DNA from: an uncultured Eubacterium sp.
GTDB lineage: Bacteria; Bacillota; Clostridia; Lachnospirales; Lachnospiraceae
DNA length: 64,000 nt
NCBI GenBank assembly: GCA_934320655.1
Contig: CAKRFN010000001.1
Coordinates: forward strand, 62,001 to 126,000
Reading direction: 5' to 3'
A program made the position numbers and the translations under genes. This document shows, piece after piece, positions 53,866 to 61,928 of the stretch (position 1 is the first letter of the stretch; each line of letters starts with the position of its first letter). Under the pieces are notes generated by a model, which saw nothing but the letters and a program-made list of their open reading frames with translations, made no database searches and was not told the DNA's origin.

Positions 53866-54153
53866 ATGAATACAAAGCCGGTTCCTGCGATTGTGATGTT
53901 GATTACAGGATTTATAACGTGTATCGTCAGTATCTTCCAGCATTACAGCTTTGGCAAATTTGTAAAGACGGAATTGCTGGTGTTAGTCATTTTCTATCTG
54001 TTTGGGTGCATCATCAAGCTCGTGCTCGACAAGGGGTTTGAGGTGATGCAGGATCCGCTCAGCGAGTACGAGGGCATGGAGATGGACGAGGATCTGATTG
54101 ACGAGATGGCGATGTCTGATGACGAATATCAGGATGATTATACGGACAACTAA
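53866..54153 (+). CDS. Small two-TM membrane protein of the chemotaxis operon, unknown function
   Basis: A 95-residue protein with TM segments at about 6-24 and 37-54 and a very acidic cytoplasmic tail (55-95, many Asp/Glu). Start: ATG 53866 after GGAGGAGGG. Overlapping frames exist (one starts at 53841) but this one fits the ribosome site and the hydrophobic pattern. I do not recognise the family. Its fixed place between cheD and fliA suggests a link to motility. Confidence 0.65.
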   Translation: MNTKPVPAIVMLITGFITCIVSIFQHYSFGKFVKTELLVLVIFYLFGCIIKLVLDKGFEVMQDPLSEYEGMEMDEDLIDEMAMSDDEYQDDYTDN

Positions 54154-54195
54154 ACGTGACCACTGACAATTAGCAGCAAAATAGGACGGTTGCAG

Positions 54196-54963
54196 ATGAA
54201 AGCATTATCAAAAGAACAGCTCTGGGAGCATTACCGAAAGGCTAAGACACCGGAGCTGCGGGAACAGATCATAATTGAATATGCGCCGCTCGTGAAACTG
54301 GTAGCAGGCAGATTGAATATGTATCTCGGATATAATGTGGAATATGAAGATCTGGTCAGCTATGGTGTGTTTGGTCTGATCGATGCGATCGACAAGTTTG
54401 ATACGACAAAGGATGTCAAGTTTGAGACGTATGCGTCCCTGCGTATCCGCGGATCGATTCTGGATCAGATCCGGAAAATGGACTGGATTCCGCGCACGGT
54501 ACGCCAGAAACAGAAAAAGATCGATGAAGCGATCCGTGTGATCGAGACCAGAACCGGAAAGACCGCCAGCGATGAGGAGATCGCATCCGAGCTCGGACTG
54601 AGTGAGGATGAGCTGCTCGGATGGCAGTCACAGCTAAAGATCACAAATCTGGTGTCACTCAATGAATATGTCGAGCAGGGCACCGAGCCTGTGATGGAGA
54701 CACGCGGCAATTCCCATTTTATTCAGCCGGAAGAACTGGTTGAACAGAATGAACTGAAGGAAATGCTCAAAAAGGCGATAGATCAACTGACCGAGAAAGA
54801 GTCAAAGGTCATTTTGTTATACTATTATGAAGAAATGACGTTAAAGGAGATCAGCAGGGTGTTGGAGGTCTCCGAGTCGCGGGTGTCGCAGTTGCACACA
54901 AAAGCATTGTCAAAGATGCAAAAGACAATGGGTAGTTATATGGGTATCTTAGCAAAGGTTTAG
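54196..54963 (+). CDS. fliA: Flagellar sigma factor FliA/SigD (sigma-28, WhiG family)
   Basis: A 255-residue sigma factor. Region 2 (Y-A-P-L-V-K-L-V-A-G-R-L, then Y-E-D-L-V-S-Y-G-V-F-G-L-I-D-A-I-D-K-F-D) and region 4 (L-K-E-I-S-R-V-L-E-V-S-E-S-R-V-S-Q-L-H-T-K-A) are standard. It directs late flagellar genes; GCCGAT-type promoters were found before motA and before the gene at 58729. Start: ATG 54196 after AGGACGG. Position near the operon end matches sigD of Bacillus. Confidence 0.93.
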   Translation: MKALSKEQLWEHYRKAKTPELREQIIIEYAPLVKLVAGRLNMYLGYNVEYEDLVSYGVFGLIDAIDKFDTTKDVKFETYASLRIRGSILDQIRKMDWIPRTVRQKQKKIDEAIRVIETRTGKTASDEEIASELGLSEDELLGWQSQLKITNLVSLNEYVEQGTEPVMETRGNSHFIQPEELVEQNELKEMLKKAIDQLTEKESKVILLYYYEEMTLKEISRVLEVSESRVSQLHTKALSKMQKTMGSYMGILAKV

Positions 54964-54975
54964 AGGTGATGGAAT

Positions 54976-55299
54976 ATGTCTGTACGTCCGGTAGATTTCA
55001 ATGGAATGATGCAGAATCAGCAGAATGTCTCAAATGTGAAACAGCACGAGGACCAGAGACCCGTGCTGCATCAGCAGCAGGCGTTTGTGACTGTGACAAA
55101 GCATGAGGAGGCGGCTGCCAGACAGGTTTCAGCGAAGGATGAACCGGCTGGCGAGGAATATCGTTTTGATGCCAGAGACGGCAGTAAAAATGAATATTAC
55201 GGCAGCCATGGGAACAAAAGGGATAAGAAGAAAGAAAAGATGGATGATGGTCATGTCCGTATCAAGGGAATGTCCGGAGGCTTTGACATGACGGTCTGA
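54976..55299 (+). CDS. Small polar protein of unknown function, downstream of fliA
   Basis: A 107-residue protein with no TM. It is rich in Gln, His, Lys and Glu, and looks disordered, with a conserved-looking end (H-V-R-I-K-G-M-S-G-G-F-D-M-T-V). I do not recognise the family. It lies 12 bases after fliA with an AGAGGTGA site, so it belongs to the operon. Could be a small regulator or secretion-related protein; nothing in the sequence tells which. Confidence 0.55.
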   Translation: MSVRPVDFNGMMQNQQNVSNVKQHEDQRPVLHQQQAFVTVTKHEEAAARQVSAKDEPAGEEYRFDARDGSKNEYYGSHGNKRDKKKEKMDDGHVRIKGMSGGFDMTV

Positions 55300-55317
55300 T
55301 CGGTAAGGAGAGAGACA

Positions 55318-56016
55318 ATGACAGGAGTGGAAGCTGTATTGCTATTGATCGGTGTCGTATTTTTGGTTGGCAGTTTTTTTGTCACGGAAAAGCTCTCACC
55401 GGCTGATGTGAACAAGGTTGCTGAGCTTAGCGAGGATGAGCTGTGCATGATCGTGGATCGGGAACTGGAGGTTGCGAAGGCGAAAGTATCCGATATGGTC
55501 GATGATGCGATGGATCTGACCGTCGATCAGGTGCAGCGCACGATGGAACGGGATACCAATGAAAAGATCATGGCGATCAGCGAGTATTCGGATTCCGTGA
55601 TGGAAAAGCTCGAAAAAATGAATCATGAGGTAACGTTCCTCTACAGTATGCTGGGAGACAAGCATACGCAGCTTAACGAGACGATCGACGAGCTGCAGGC
55701 ACTGATCGGTGATTATCAGTCGCTGAGGGAACAGCCGGCAGCGGAGCAACGGACGGTCATACCCGTGGTGGAGGAGCCAGCCGCTGTCCCTGTGCAGACA
55801 GCAGTGGTACAGGGTGAAGAGGCTGTAGAAGAAGTACCGCCTGCGGAAGAAGAACCGGAAGAGCAGCCGGAGCCGGAACCCGTCAGTGTCAGGGAACAGA
55901 TCTTGGAGCGGTATCACGCCGGAGAGGATCTGACCGATATTGCGAGAAATCTCGGACTCGGTTTTGGGGAAGTCAAACTGATCATTGAGCTATACAGAGG
56001 GGAAGAAGAACAGTGA
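55318..56016 (+). CDS. DUF6115 protein, positional counterpart of SwrB/YlxL
   Basis: A 232-residue protein with one N-terminal TM (about 4-22), a coiled coil (about 75-140), and a Pro/Glu-rich linker (145-190). A C-terminal helix-turn-helix-like DUF6115 end follows (I-L-E-R-Y-H-A-G-E-D-L-T-D-I-A-R-N-L-G-L-G-F-G-E-V-K-L, about 197-223). SwrB, which in Bacillus stimulates flagellar export-gate assembly, has the same topology and position between sigD and rpsB. Functional equivalence is inferred. Overlaps the next gene by four bases. Confidence 0.7.
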   Translation: MTGVEAVLLLIGVVFLVGSFFVTEKLSPADVNKVAELSEDELCMIVDRELEVAKAKVSDMVDDAMDLTVDQVQRTMERDTNEKIMAISEYSDSVMEKLEKMNHEVTFLYSMLGDKHTQLNETIDELQALIGDYQSLREQPAAEQRTVIPVVEEPAAVPVQTAVVQGEEAVEEVPPAEEEPEEQPEPEPVSVREQILERYHAGEDLTDIARNLGLGFGEVKLIIELYRGEEEQ

Positions 56017-56666
56017 AATTAAAGTATTACCTGCGTGGAATGGGTATCGGCATCATTGTAACGACAGTGATACTTATGATCGTATTTGCGCTTCATAAAA
56101 ATGAGACGCTGACGGATGACCAGATCCGTGAACGGGCGGCGGCACTCGGCATGGTGATGCCGGATGCGCTCAGTGACAGTGAAAAGCTGTCCAATCCGGT
56201 GGAGGATGACGGGAATGATACCGCTTCGGATGAGGCGGCAGCTTCGGATCAGAAGGATGCGGCAGATGCGCAGACACCGGCAGCAAAACCGCAGACGAAC
56301 GGAAAAGACACATCACAAAATGTGGGAAAATCCGATCAGGCAGATCAAACAGATAAATCCGATCAAACGGATCAGGCAGACAAGTCCGATAAAAACAATG
56401 TGGAGACGATCGAACAGGTGGAATTGTCGATCGTGGGCGGCGAGTATTCGGATGATGTATGCAAAAAGCTGAAACGTGCCGGAGTCATCGACGATGCCGA
56501 TGATTTTAACAAATATCTGTCAGAGGGTGGATATGACAGCCTGATCCAGCCCGGAACCTATATCATTCCGAAGGATGCGGACTATGATACGATCATCAAG
56601 ATGATCACCGAGCGGAATGATGATAAAAAAACGGATCAGAAAAAGGATACAAAAAGTAAAAAATGA
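56013..56666 (+). CDS. Membrane-anchored protein with YceG/MltG-like LysM-type domain
   Basis: A 217-residue protein. The TM is at about 9-26. A hydrophilic linker full of Asp/Ala/Gln and repeats of K-S-D-Q-T/A-D follows (about 60-135). The C-terminal domain (about 140-205; D-D-V-C-K-K-L-K-R-A-G-V-I-D-D...L-I-Q-P-G-T-Y-I-I-P) resembles the LysM-like part of MltG (YceG), but the catalytic transglycosylase domain is missing. It may bind peptidoglycan. Start: GTG 56013 inside the previous gene end. Last gene of the fla/che operon. Confidence 0.65.
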   Translation: MKLKYYLRGMGIGIIVTTVILMIVFALHKNETLTDDQIRERAAALGMVMPDALSDSEKLSNPVEDDGNDTASDEAAASDQKDAADAQTPAAKPQTNGKDTSQNVGKSDQADQTDKSDQTDQADKSDKNNVETIEQVELSIVGGEYSDDVCKKLKRAGVIDDADDFNKYLSEGGYDSLIQPGTYIIPKDADYDTIIKMITERNDDKKTDQKKDTKSKK

Positions 56667-56678
56667 TTATTTTTTGAA

Positions 56679-56707
56679 ATAAGCGCTTGCATTATGCAGG
56701 CGCTTAT
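56679..56707 (+). terminator. Hairpin at the end of the fla/che operon
   Basis: ATAAGCGCTTGCA (56679-56691) pairs with TGCAGGCGCTTAT (56695-56707) with one G-U pair and a three-base loop. The T tract after it is short (GTTATATTT). It overlaps the -35 of the rpsB promoter. Confidence 0.55.
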
Positions 56708-56715
56708 GTTATATT
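56687..56715 (+). promoter_or_regulatory. rpsB promoter
   Basis: TTGCAT (56687-56692), a 17-base spacer and TATATT (56710-56715). It gives a leader of about 100 bases before rpsB. Confidence 0.6.
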
Positions 56716-56741
56716 TGAAAAGCTTATGATTAACAAACACA

Positions 56742-56793
56742 CGAATGGATCATTGTTTTGGTGCCGCAAGGTGGAATGATGGAGCGATATTCG
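56742..56793 (+). promoter_or_regulatory. Structured leader candidate upstream of rpsB
   Basis: CGAAT (56742-56746) pairs with ATTCG (56789-56793) and ATCATT (56749-56754) with AATGAT (56775-56780), enclosing a loop with a second small hairpin. It might be an S2 autoregulatory leader. The pairings were found by eye only. Confidence 0.35.
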
Positions 56794-56822
56794 TGGAAGA
56801 ACAAACCAATGGAGGTAAAAAA

Positions 56823-57563
56823 ATGAGCGTAATTACAATGAAACAGTTACTGGAGGCAGGTGTTCATTTCGGACATCAGACAAGAAGATGGAACCCTAAA
56901 ATGGCTCCCTACATCTACACAGAGAGAAATGGTATCTACATCATCGACTTACAGAAGTCTGTAGGCATGGTTGACGATGCTTACAATGCAGTTGCAGACA
57001 TCGCTGCAAACGGCGGAACCATTCTGTTCGTAGGTACAAAGAAGCAGGCACAGGATGCCATCAAGACTGAGGCAGAGCGTTGCGGAATGTTCTATGTAAA
57101 TGAGAGATGGTTAGGCGGTATGCTGACCAACTTCAAGACCATCCAGAGCCGTATCAAGAGATTAAAGGATATCGAGCGCATGGAAGAGGACGGAACATTT
57201 GATGTTCTTCCCAAGAAAGAGGTTATCGCGCTCAAGAAAGAGTTAGAGAAGCTGCAGAAGAACCTTGGCGGTATCAAGGAAATGAAGAAGATTCCGGATG
57301 CCATCTTTATCGTAGATCCCAAGAAGGAGCGTATCTGCGTACAGGAGGCTCATACATTAGGTATTCCCCTGATCGGTATCGCTGATACAAACTGTGATCC
57401 CGAGGAGTTAGATTATGTGATCCCCGGTAACGACGATGCAATCCGTGCCGTAAAGCTGATCGTTTCCAAGATGGCAGATGCTGTCGTAGAGGCAAATCAG
57501 GGAGCATCTGAGGATGCAGTATACGAAGGCGAGGATGTTGCAGAGGAAGCAGCAGAGGCATAA
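56823..57563 (+). CDS. rpsB: 30S ribosomal protein S2
   Basis: A 246-residue S2 protein. The signature start (T-M-K-Q-L-L-E-A-G-V-H-F-G-H-Q-T-R-R-W-N-P-K-M, residues 5-27) and the P-D-A-I-F-I-V-D-P region are present. Codon use is more biased than in neighbours, as for a highly expressed gene. Start: ATG 56823 after GGAGGT. The frame is open upstream to 56745, but that part is leader. Confidence 0.97.
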   Translation: MSVITMKQLLEAGVHFGHQTRRWNPKMAPYIYTERNGIYIIDLQKSVGMVDDAYNAVADIAANGGTILFVGTKKQAQDAIKTEAERCGMFYVNERWLGGMLTNFKTIQSRIKRLKDIERMEEDGTFDVLPKKEVIALKKELEKLQKNLGGIKEMKKIPDAIFIVDPKKERICVQEAHTLGIPLIGIADTNCDPEELDYVIPGNDDAIRAVKLIVSKMADAVVEANQGASEDAVYEGEDVAEEAAEA

Positions 57564-57592
57564 TTATCACGACAGATTTGGAGGAAAAATCG

Positions 57593-58528
57593 ATGGCTAT
57601 TACAGCAGCAATGGTAAAAGAACTGCGTGAGATGACCGGCGCAGGTATGATGGATTGCAAGAAAGCATTAAACGAGACAAACGGAAATATGGACGAGGCT
57701 GTAGAGTTCTTAAGAAAGAACGGACAGGCTAAGGCTGAGAAGAAGGCAAGCCGTATCGCAGCAGAGGGTCTGTGTACCGTAGTTATGGACGGAGACCAGA
57801 CAGCAGCAGTTGTCGAGGTCAATTCAGAGACCGACTTCGTTGCAAAGAATGAGACATTCCAGTCATTCGTAGCAGCAGTTGCAAAGCAGGCAGTTGCTTC
57901 CGATGCAGCAGACATGGATGCATTCATGGCTGAGAAGTGGAATGAGGATGAGTCAAAGACTGTAGCTGACGCTCTGGTAGAGAAGGTTGCAGTGATCGGA
58001 GAGAACTTAAAGATCCGTCGTTTTGAGAAGGTTTCAGAGCCGAACGGCTGCGTGGTAACTTATGTACACGGTGGCGGCAGAATCGGTGTTATCGTTGATG
58101 CCGAGACATCTGTAGTCAACGACGCAGTAAAGGAAGGCATGAAGAACATCGCAATGCAGATCGCAGCATTAGCTCCCAAGTATGTATCACGTGACGAAGT
58201 AAGCGCTGATTACATCGCACATGAGAAGGAGATCTTAAAGGCTCAGATCATGAACGATCCCAAGGAGTCACAGAAGCCCGAGAAGGTAATCAACGGCATG
58301 ATCGAGGGACGTATCAGCAAAGAGTTAAAGGAGATCTGCCTTGTAGATCAGGTATATGTAAAGGCTGAGGACGGCAAGCAGACCGTAGCGAAGTATATCG
58401 ATGAGCTGTCAAAGGCAGCCGGAGCACCTGTAAAGGTAAAGAAGTTCGTTCGTTTCGAGACCGGTGAGGGACTTGAGAAGAAGAACGAGGACTTTGCTGC
58501 AGAGGTAGCTGCACAGATGAACGCATAA
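57593..58528 (+). CDS. tsf: Translation elongation factor Ts
   Basis: A 311-residue guanine nucleotide exchange factor for EF-Tu. The N-terminal L-R-E-M-T-G-A-G-M-M-D-C-K-K-A-L signature (about 9-24) and S-E-T-D-F-V-A-K-N-E are present. Start: ATG 57593 after TTGGAGGAAAAA. Thirty bases after rpsB. A terminator follows. Confidence 0.97.
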   Translation: MAITAAMVKELREMTGAGMMDCKKALNETNGNMDEAVEFLRKNGQAKAEKKASRIAAEGLCTVVMDGDQTAAVVEVNSETDFVAKNETFQSFVAAVAKQAVASDAADMDAFMAEKWNEDESKTVADALVEKVAVIGENLKIRRFEKVSEPNGCVVTYVHGGGRIGVIVDAETSVVNDAVKEGMKNIAMQIAALAPKYVSRDEVSADYIAHEKEILKAQIMNDPKESQKPEKVINGMIEGRISKELKEICLVDQVYVKAEDGKQTVAKYIDELSKAAGAPVKVKKFVRFETGEGLEKKNEDFAAEVAAQMNA

Positions 58529-58556
58529 TCATTGTTTTATGCGATGAGTGAATGAT

Positions 58557-58604
58557 GAAAAGACCTTGAATTTTTCTGTAAGGAGAAATTTAAGGTCTTT
58601 TTTT
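58557..58604 (+). terminator. Rho-independent terminator after tsf
   Basis: AAAAGACCTT...(58558 on) pairs with AAGGTCTTTT, extended by AAATTT-type pairs, and ends in seven T (58598-58604). Strong terminator that separates rpsB-tsf from the genes inserted before pyrH. Confidence 0.8.
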
Positions 58605-58627
58605 GCCCTGCACATAGCGCAGATGGT

Positions 58628-58654
58628 TAAGGTGAGGTGTATTTTGTCCGATAT
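58628..58654 (+). promoter_or_regulatory. Sigma-28 (FliA) promoter candidate for the DUF6033 gene
   Basis: TAAG (58628-58631), a 15-base spacer and TCCGATAT (58647-58654) match the sigma-D/28 consensus TAAA-N15-GCCGATAT at 10 of 12 positions. It is 75 bases upstream of the gene and just after the tsf terminator. No good sigma-A promoter is seen in the same region. Confidence 0.6.
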
Positions 58655-58728
58655 GATACTTGTAGGATGATAACAGGTTGGTACATGAACGGATTCATGT
58701 GCGGTACACGATTCAAGGAGGAGCAATT

Positions 58729-59544
58729 ATGGGTACAACAATCGGAACGGATGTGTCTTCGGCGGCGAGCGCTTATGCGTCAAAGGCGCAGGGCAGCGAA
58801 AAGACGCAGTCCACAGAAAAGAAAAGCAATGTGACAGGTAAGACGATCGGTGAGCCGAAGCTGTCCGACAAGGCGGCAAAGTATTATGAACAGCTCAAGG
58901 CAAAATACGGAAATTATGATTTTATTCTCGTGAGTGAGGATCAGAAGCAGAATGCGGAAGCAAACATCGGGAAGTATGTCAACAAAGACCGCACAGTCGT
59001 ACTGATCAATGAAGAAAAGATCGAGAAGATGGCGACGGATGAGTCTTACCGCAAAAAGTACGAAAATATTCTGACCGGAGCGCAGTCGCAGCTTCAACAG
59101 ATGGCAACACAGTTGAAAAACACGCCGGGACTCAAGGGCTTCGGCATCAAAGTAAATGACAATGGTGCGGCATCGTTTATCGCGGCGGTTGATAAGAATG
59201 CGACAATGGCAGCCAAGGCACAGAAGAAACGTCAGGCAAAGGCGGCTGAGAAAAAGGCGACCGAAAAGAAGAAGGCAGCAAAGAAGCAGGAAGAACAGCG
59301 TGCAGAGAAACGAAAAGAGGAAAAACGCACGCAGTCAGAGCGGCTGGATGCCATTCGCGGCGGCAGGGTCGATGACGAGACAGATGATTCATACGACTAC
59401 GAGGAAGATATCGAGATCGTATCCGCAAGCTCGATTGAGGAACTGGTAAAGAAAGTCCAGAATGTCACATATGCAGCGATGAGTGACAATGTGAGGACAG
59501 ACGCGGAGCGGGCGCTCGGTGGACATATTGATTTTAAAGGCTGA
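58729..59544 (+). CDS. DUF6033 family protein
   Basis: A 271-residue soluble protein, likely DUF6033. The N-terminal half is the conserved part, with K-L-S-D-K-A-A-K-Y-Y-E-Q-L-K-A-K-Y-G-N-Y-D-F (about 45-66). A 60-residue Lys/Ala/Glu/Arg-rich stretch (about 160-215) follows, then an acidic tail. Start: ATG 58729 after AAGGAGGAG. Function unknown. A sigma-28-type promoter ahead of it and a terminator behind it suggest a single-gene unit of the flagellar regulon. The region lies outside the fla/che operon. Confidence 0.65.
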   Translation: MGTTIGTDVSSAASAYASKAQGSEKTQSTEKKSNVTGKTIGEPKLSDKAAKYYEQLKAKYGNYDFILVSEDQKQNAEANIGKYVNKDRTVVLINEEKIEKMATDESYRKKYENILTGAQSQLQQMATQLKNTPGLKGFGIKVNDNGAASFIAAVDKNATMAAKAQKKRQAKAAEKKATEKKKAAKKQEEQRAEKRKEEKRTQSERLDAIRGGRVDDETDDSYDYEEDIEIVSASSIEELVKKVQNVTYAAMSDNVRTDAERALGGHIDFKG

Positions 59545-59557
59545 TGCGTATCATATG

Positions 59558-59589
59558 GGACAGGTCACTTTGTGACCTGTTCTTTTATT
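59558..59589 (+). terminator. Rho-independent terminator after the DUF6033 gene
   Basis: ACAGGTCAC (59560-59568) pairs with GTGACCTGT (59572-59580), loop TTT, followed by TCTTTTATT. Confidence 0.75.
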
Positions 59590-59645
59590 GTCTGACAATA
59601 GAAAAAATTTTCTTGTAAATTCTAACACAATATTGCAGGAAAGTA

Positions 59646-59654
59646 TGGTAGAAT
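59646..59654 (+). promoter_or_regulatory. Extended -10 promoter candidate for the deacetylase gene
   Basis: TGG-TAGAAT (59646-59654) gives an extended -10. No clear -35 17 bases upstream. It lies about 31 bases before the ATG. Confidence 0.35.
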
Positions 59655-59684
59655 GTAAGTATTCAATTAGGAGTATGTACATTT

Positions 59685-60674
59685 ATGAGTGATTCAAATA
59701 CAAAAGCAAATGCACCGCAGGGACTAAAAGAGCAGCGCGAACGGAAAGCGCGTGTCAATCGTATCAAAATCGGAATCGTGTTATTCCTTGTGATCTGGCT
59801 GGTCGCCTGTATGGTGCTGGATGTGGTTTTGATGGTGCGGGTATCCTCGCTGCAAAACCAGATAGATCTTCTTGCGGAGAAGGTCATTGAGACAATGACT
59901 GCGCCGCCGGAACAGCAGACGCAGGATACACAGGCGGACGATCAGGAGACACCGGCAGAGGAGTCCGAGCCACAGGAGGATACAGATACAGCCGCGAACG
60001 ATGATGTGCGTAAATGTCTTGCAGTGGAGGATAATATCCGCGCAGAGGGCGAGCCGATGAATGTTTATCTGACCTTTGACGACGGGCCGAGCGAGAATAC
60101 GCCGGAGATCCTTGAGATACTGAAACGGCACAATGTAAAAGCAACTTTTTTTGTAACCGGAAAAGAGGGCGATGATGTAGATGCATGGTACCGCCAGATC
60201 GTTGCGGAAGGTCATACGCTTGGCATGCATTCCTATTCGCACAAGTATAGCGTGCTGTATGACTCACTGGATTCGTTTAAAGAGGATTTTACGAAACTTT
60301 CGGACAAGCTCGAGAGCGTCACAGGAGAAAAGTGCTGGGTGTACCGGTTTCCGGGCGGCAGTTCGAATCAGGTCAGCAATACCGACATGAATGAGTTTAT
60401 CGACTATCTCGGTGAGCAGGGAATGACTTTCTATGACTGGAATGTTGTATGTGGAGATGCAACTTCTCAGATATATACGGCGGATGAGCTGGTGCAGAAT
60501 GTGATGAAGGATGTTGTGAAATATAAAAATTCCGTTGTCCTGATGCATGATGCTGCCGAAAAGGATTCTACAGTTGAGGCACTGGAGATCATTTTACAAA
60601 AGCTCGAAGAAATGGATGCACAGGTACTTCCGATCACAAAGGATTCACCCGTGATTCATCATCATTTAAATTAA
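59685..60674 (+). CDS. Membrane-anchored polysaccharide deacetylase (NodB domain)
   Basis: A 329-residue protein. TM anchor at about 28-50, Gln/Asp/Glu linker (70-110), NodB domain (about 125-329). Motifs: T-F-D-D-G-P (about 130-135), H-S-Y-S-H (metal His pair, near 184-188), R-F-P-G-G (near 222-226), D-W-N-V-V-C-G-D and V-L-M-H-D-A. All catalytic residues are present, so it should deacetylate a wall polymer such as peptidoglycan GlcNAc. It lies between the DUF6033 gene and the bactofilin gene; a wall-shape role is likely. Confidence 0.85.
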   Translation: MSDSNTKANAPQGLKEQRERKARVNRIKIGIVLFLVIWLVACMVLDVVLMVRVSSLQNQIDLLAEKVIETMTAPPEQQTQDTQADDQETPAEESEPQEDTDTAANDDVRKCLAVEDNIRAEGEPMNVYLTFDDGPSENTPEILEILKRHNVKATFFVTGKEGDDVDAWYRQIVAEGHTLGMHSYSHKYSVLYDSLDSFKEDFTKLSDKLESVTGEKCWVYRFPGGSSNQVSNTDMNEFIDYLGEQGMTFYDWNVVCGDATSQIYTADELVQNVMKDVVKYKNSVVLMHDAAEKDSTVEALEIILQKLEEMDAQVLPITKDSPVIHHHLN

Positions 60675-60694
60675 CAACGTACACGGAGGAGAAA

Positions 60695-61870
60695 ATGGGA
60701 TTTTTCAAAGATTTTAAAGAAGATTTTTCTCAGGCACTCAATGAACTTTTGCCCGGTGAAGATTATCCGGAGGCTGATGATATACAGATCAACACGTTGG
60801 ATAATGAGTTGGATGTAGAGCAGGAGCTGTCAAAGCTGGATGGTTTACTGGAGCAGGTTGAGAAAAAATCAGCGCAGCCGGAAGTTACGCCGGAGCCGCC
60901 TGTGGAGGAAGAACCGGAACTGGCACCGCTCGACGAACTGGAGTTTAAACTTGAGGCGGAGGCTGAACCGGAACCTGAAGCAGCAGAGCCGGAACCTGAA
61001 CCGGAGGTTGAGCCTGAACCTGAAACCACAGAGCCGGAACCTGAAGCAGAAGTTGAACCTGAACTTGAATCGGAACTTGAAGCAGAGCCCGAAGTTGAAC
61101 CTGAGCCCGAGGTAGCGGAACCTGAACTTGAAGCACTGCCGGAACCTGAACCGGAGGTTCAGACAGAAGCAGTTGTTGAGGCGATCCCTGAGGTTATCAA
61201 AACACCGGAGCCTGAGGTACAGCCGCAGGAGCCCGCTGAGGAAGTGCTGCAGCACATGCAGAAAAAATCAGATGCAGAAATACAGTTGGAAATGATGAAA
61301 AAAGAAATGATGAAGGAGGAACATGTAATGGATACAATGACAACAGACAATACAATCGAAGAGGTAGCTTCAGCAGTCACAACTCCCGAGGCACCGGTAG
61401 TTACGAAAGAGGAGATCTCAGACGAGGTATCTGTCATCACAGCCGGAACCAAGATCAGAGGTAACATGGAGACCACCGGATCTTTCGAGATCGAGGGAAC
61501 GATCGAGGGCGATATCAAGTGTAACGGCAAGCTGACAGTTATCGGAACAGTCGTAGGAAACAGCGCATCTTCTGAGTTCTTTGCAGATTCCGCACATATC
61601 GAGGGCGAGGTAGTCAGCTCTGGTACGGTAAAGGTTGGACTCGGTTCCGTGATCATCGGTAACATCACAGCGACTTCCGCAGTTGTTGCAGGTGCGGTAA
61701 AGGGTGACATCGATGTACAGGGACCTGTAGTGGTAGATACTTCAGCAGTTATCATGGGTAACATTAAGTCACGTTCTGTTCAGATCAACAACGGAGCTGT
61801 GATCGAGGGATTCTGCTCACAGTGCTACTCAGATGTGGATGTGGAGAGCCTTTTTTCAAAAAAGAACTAA
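60695..61870 (+). CDS. Bactofilin with long acidic Pro/Glu repeat N-terminus
   Basis: A 391-residue protein. The N-terminal part (1-60) starts M-G-F-F-K-D-F. Residues 61-180 are E-P/E-V repeats with strong internal similarity. The C-terminal bactofilin (DUF583) beta-helix is at about 245-375 (G-S-F-E-I-E-G-T-I-E-G-D-I, G-K-L-T-V-I-G-T-V-V-G). Bactofilins polymerise into cytoskeletal filaments. An in-frame ATG at 61328 has a strong AAGGAGGA site seven bases before it, and the codon use changes there. It could produce a 180-residue short form (see the separate entry). Neighbour of a wall deacetylase. Confidence 0.88.
   Translation: MGFFKDFKEDFSQALNELLPGEDYPEADDIQINTLDNELDVEQELSKLDGLLEQVEKKSAQPEVTPEPPVEEEPELAPLDELEFKLEAEAEPEPEAAEPEPEPEVEPEPETTEPEPEAEVEPELESELEAEPEVEPEPEVAEPELEALPEPEPEVQTEAVVEAIPEVIKTPEPEVQPQEPAEEVLQHMQKKSDAEIQLEMMKKEMMKEEHVMDTMTTDNTIEEVASAVTTPEAPVVTKEEISDEVSVITAGTKIRGNMETTGSFEIEGTIEGDIKCNGKLTVIGTVVGNSASSEFFADSAHIEGEVVSSGTVKVGLGSVIIGNITATSAVVAGAVKGDIDVQGPVVVDTSAVIMGNIKSRSVQINNGAVIEGFCSQCYSDVDVESLFSKKN
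61313..61330 (+). promoter_or_regulatory. Internal ribosome binding site and start in the bactofilin gene
   Basis: AAGGAGGA (61313-61320), seven bases, then ATG (61328-61330) in frame with the bactofilin domain (Met212). Strength and spacing match a genuine start. A short bactofilin of 180 residues without the acidic part would be made. Confidence 0.55.
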
Positions 61871-61928
61871 TCGGGCAGTAAAAAACAACAACCTAAAATG
61901 AAATAAAACGATCAGGGGGATAGATTGG

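Noticed and set aside
60763..61255. Several open frames opposite the bactofilin repeats
   Set aside because: They follow from the repeated Glu/Pro codons of the + strand gene and have simple repeat composition.
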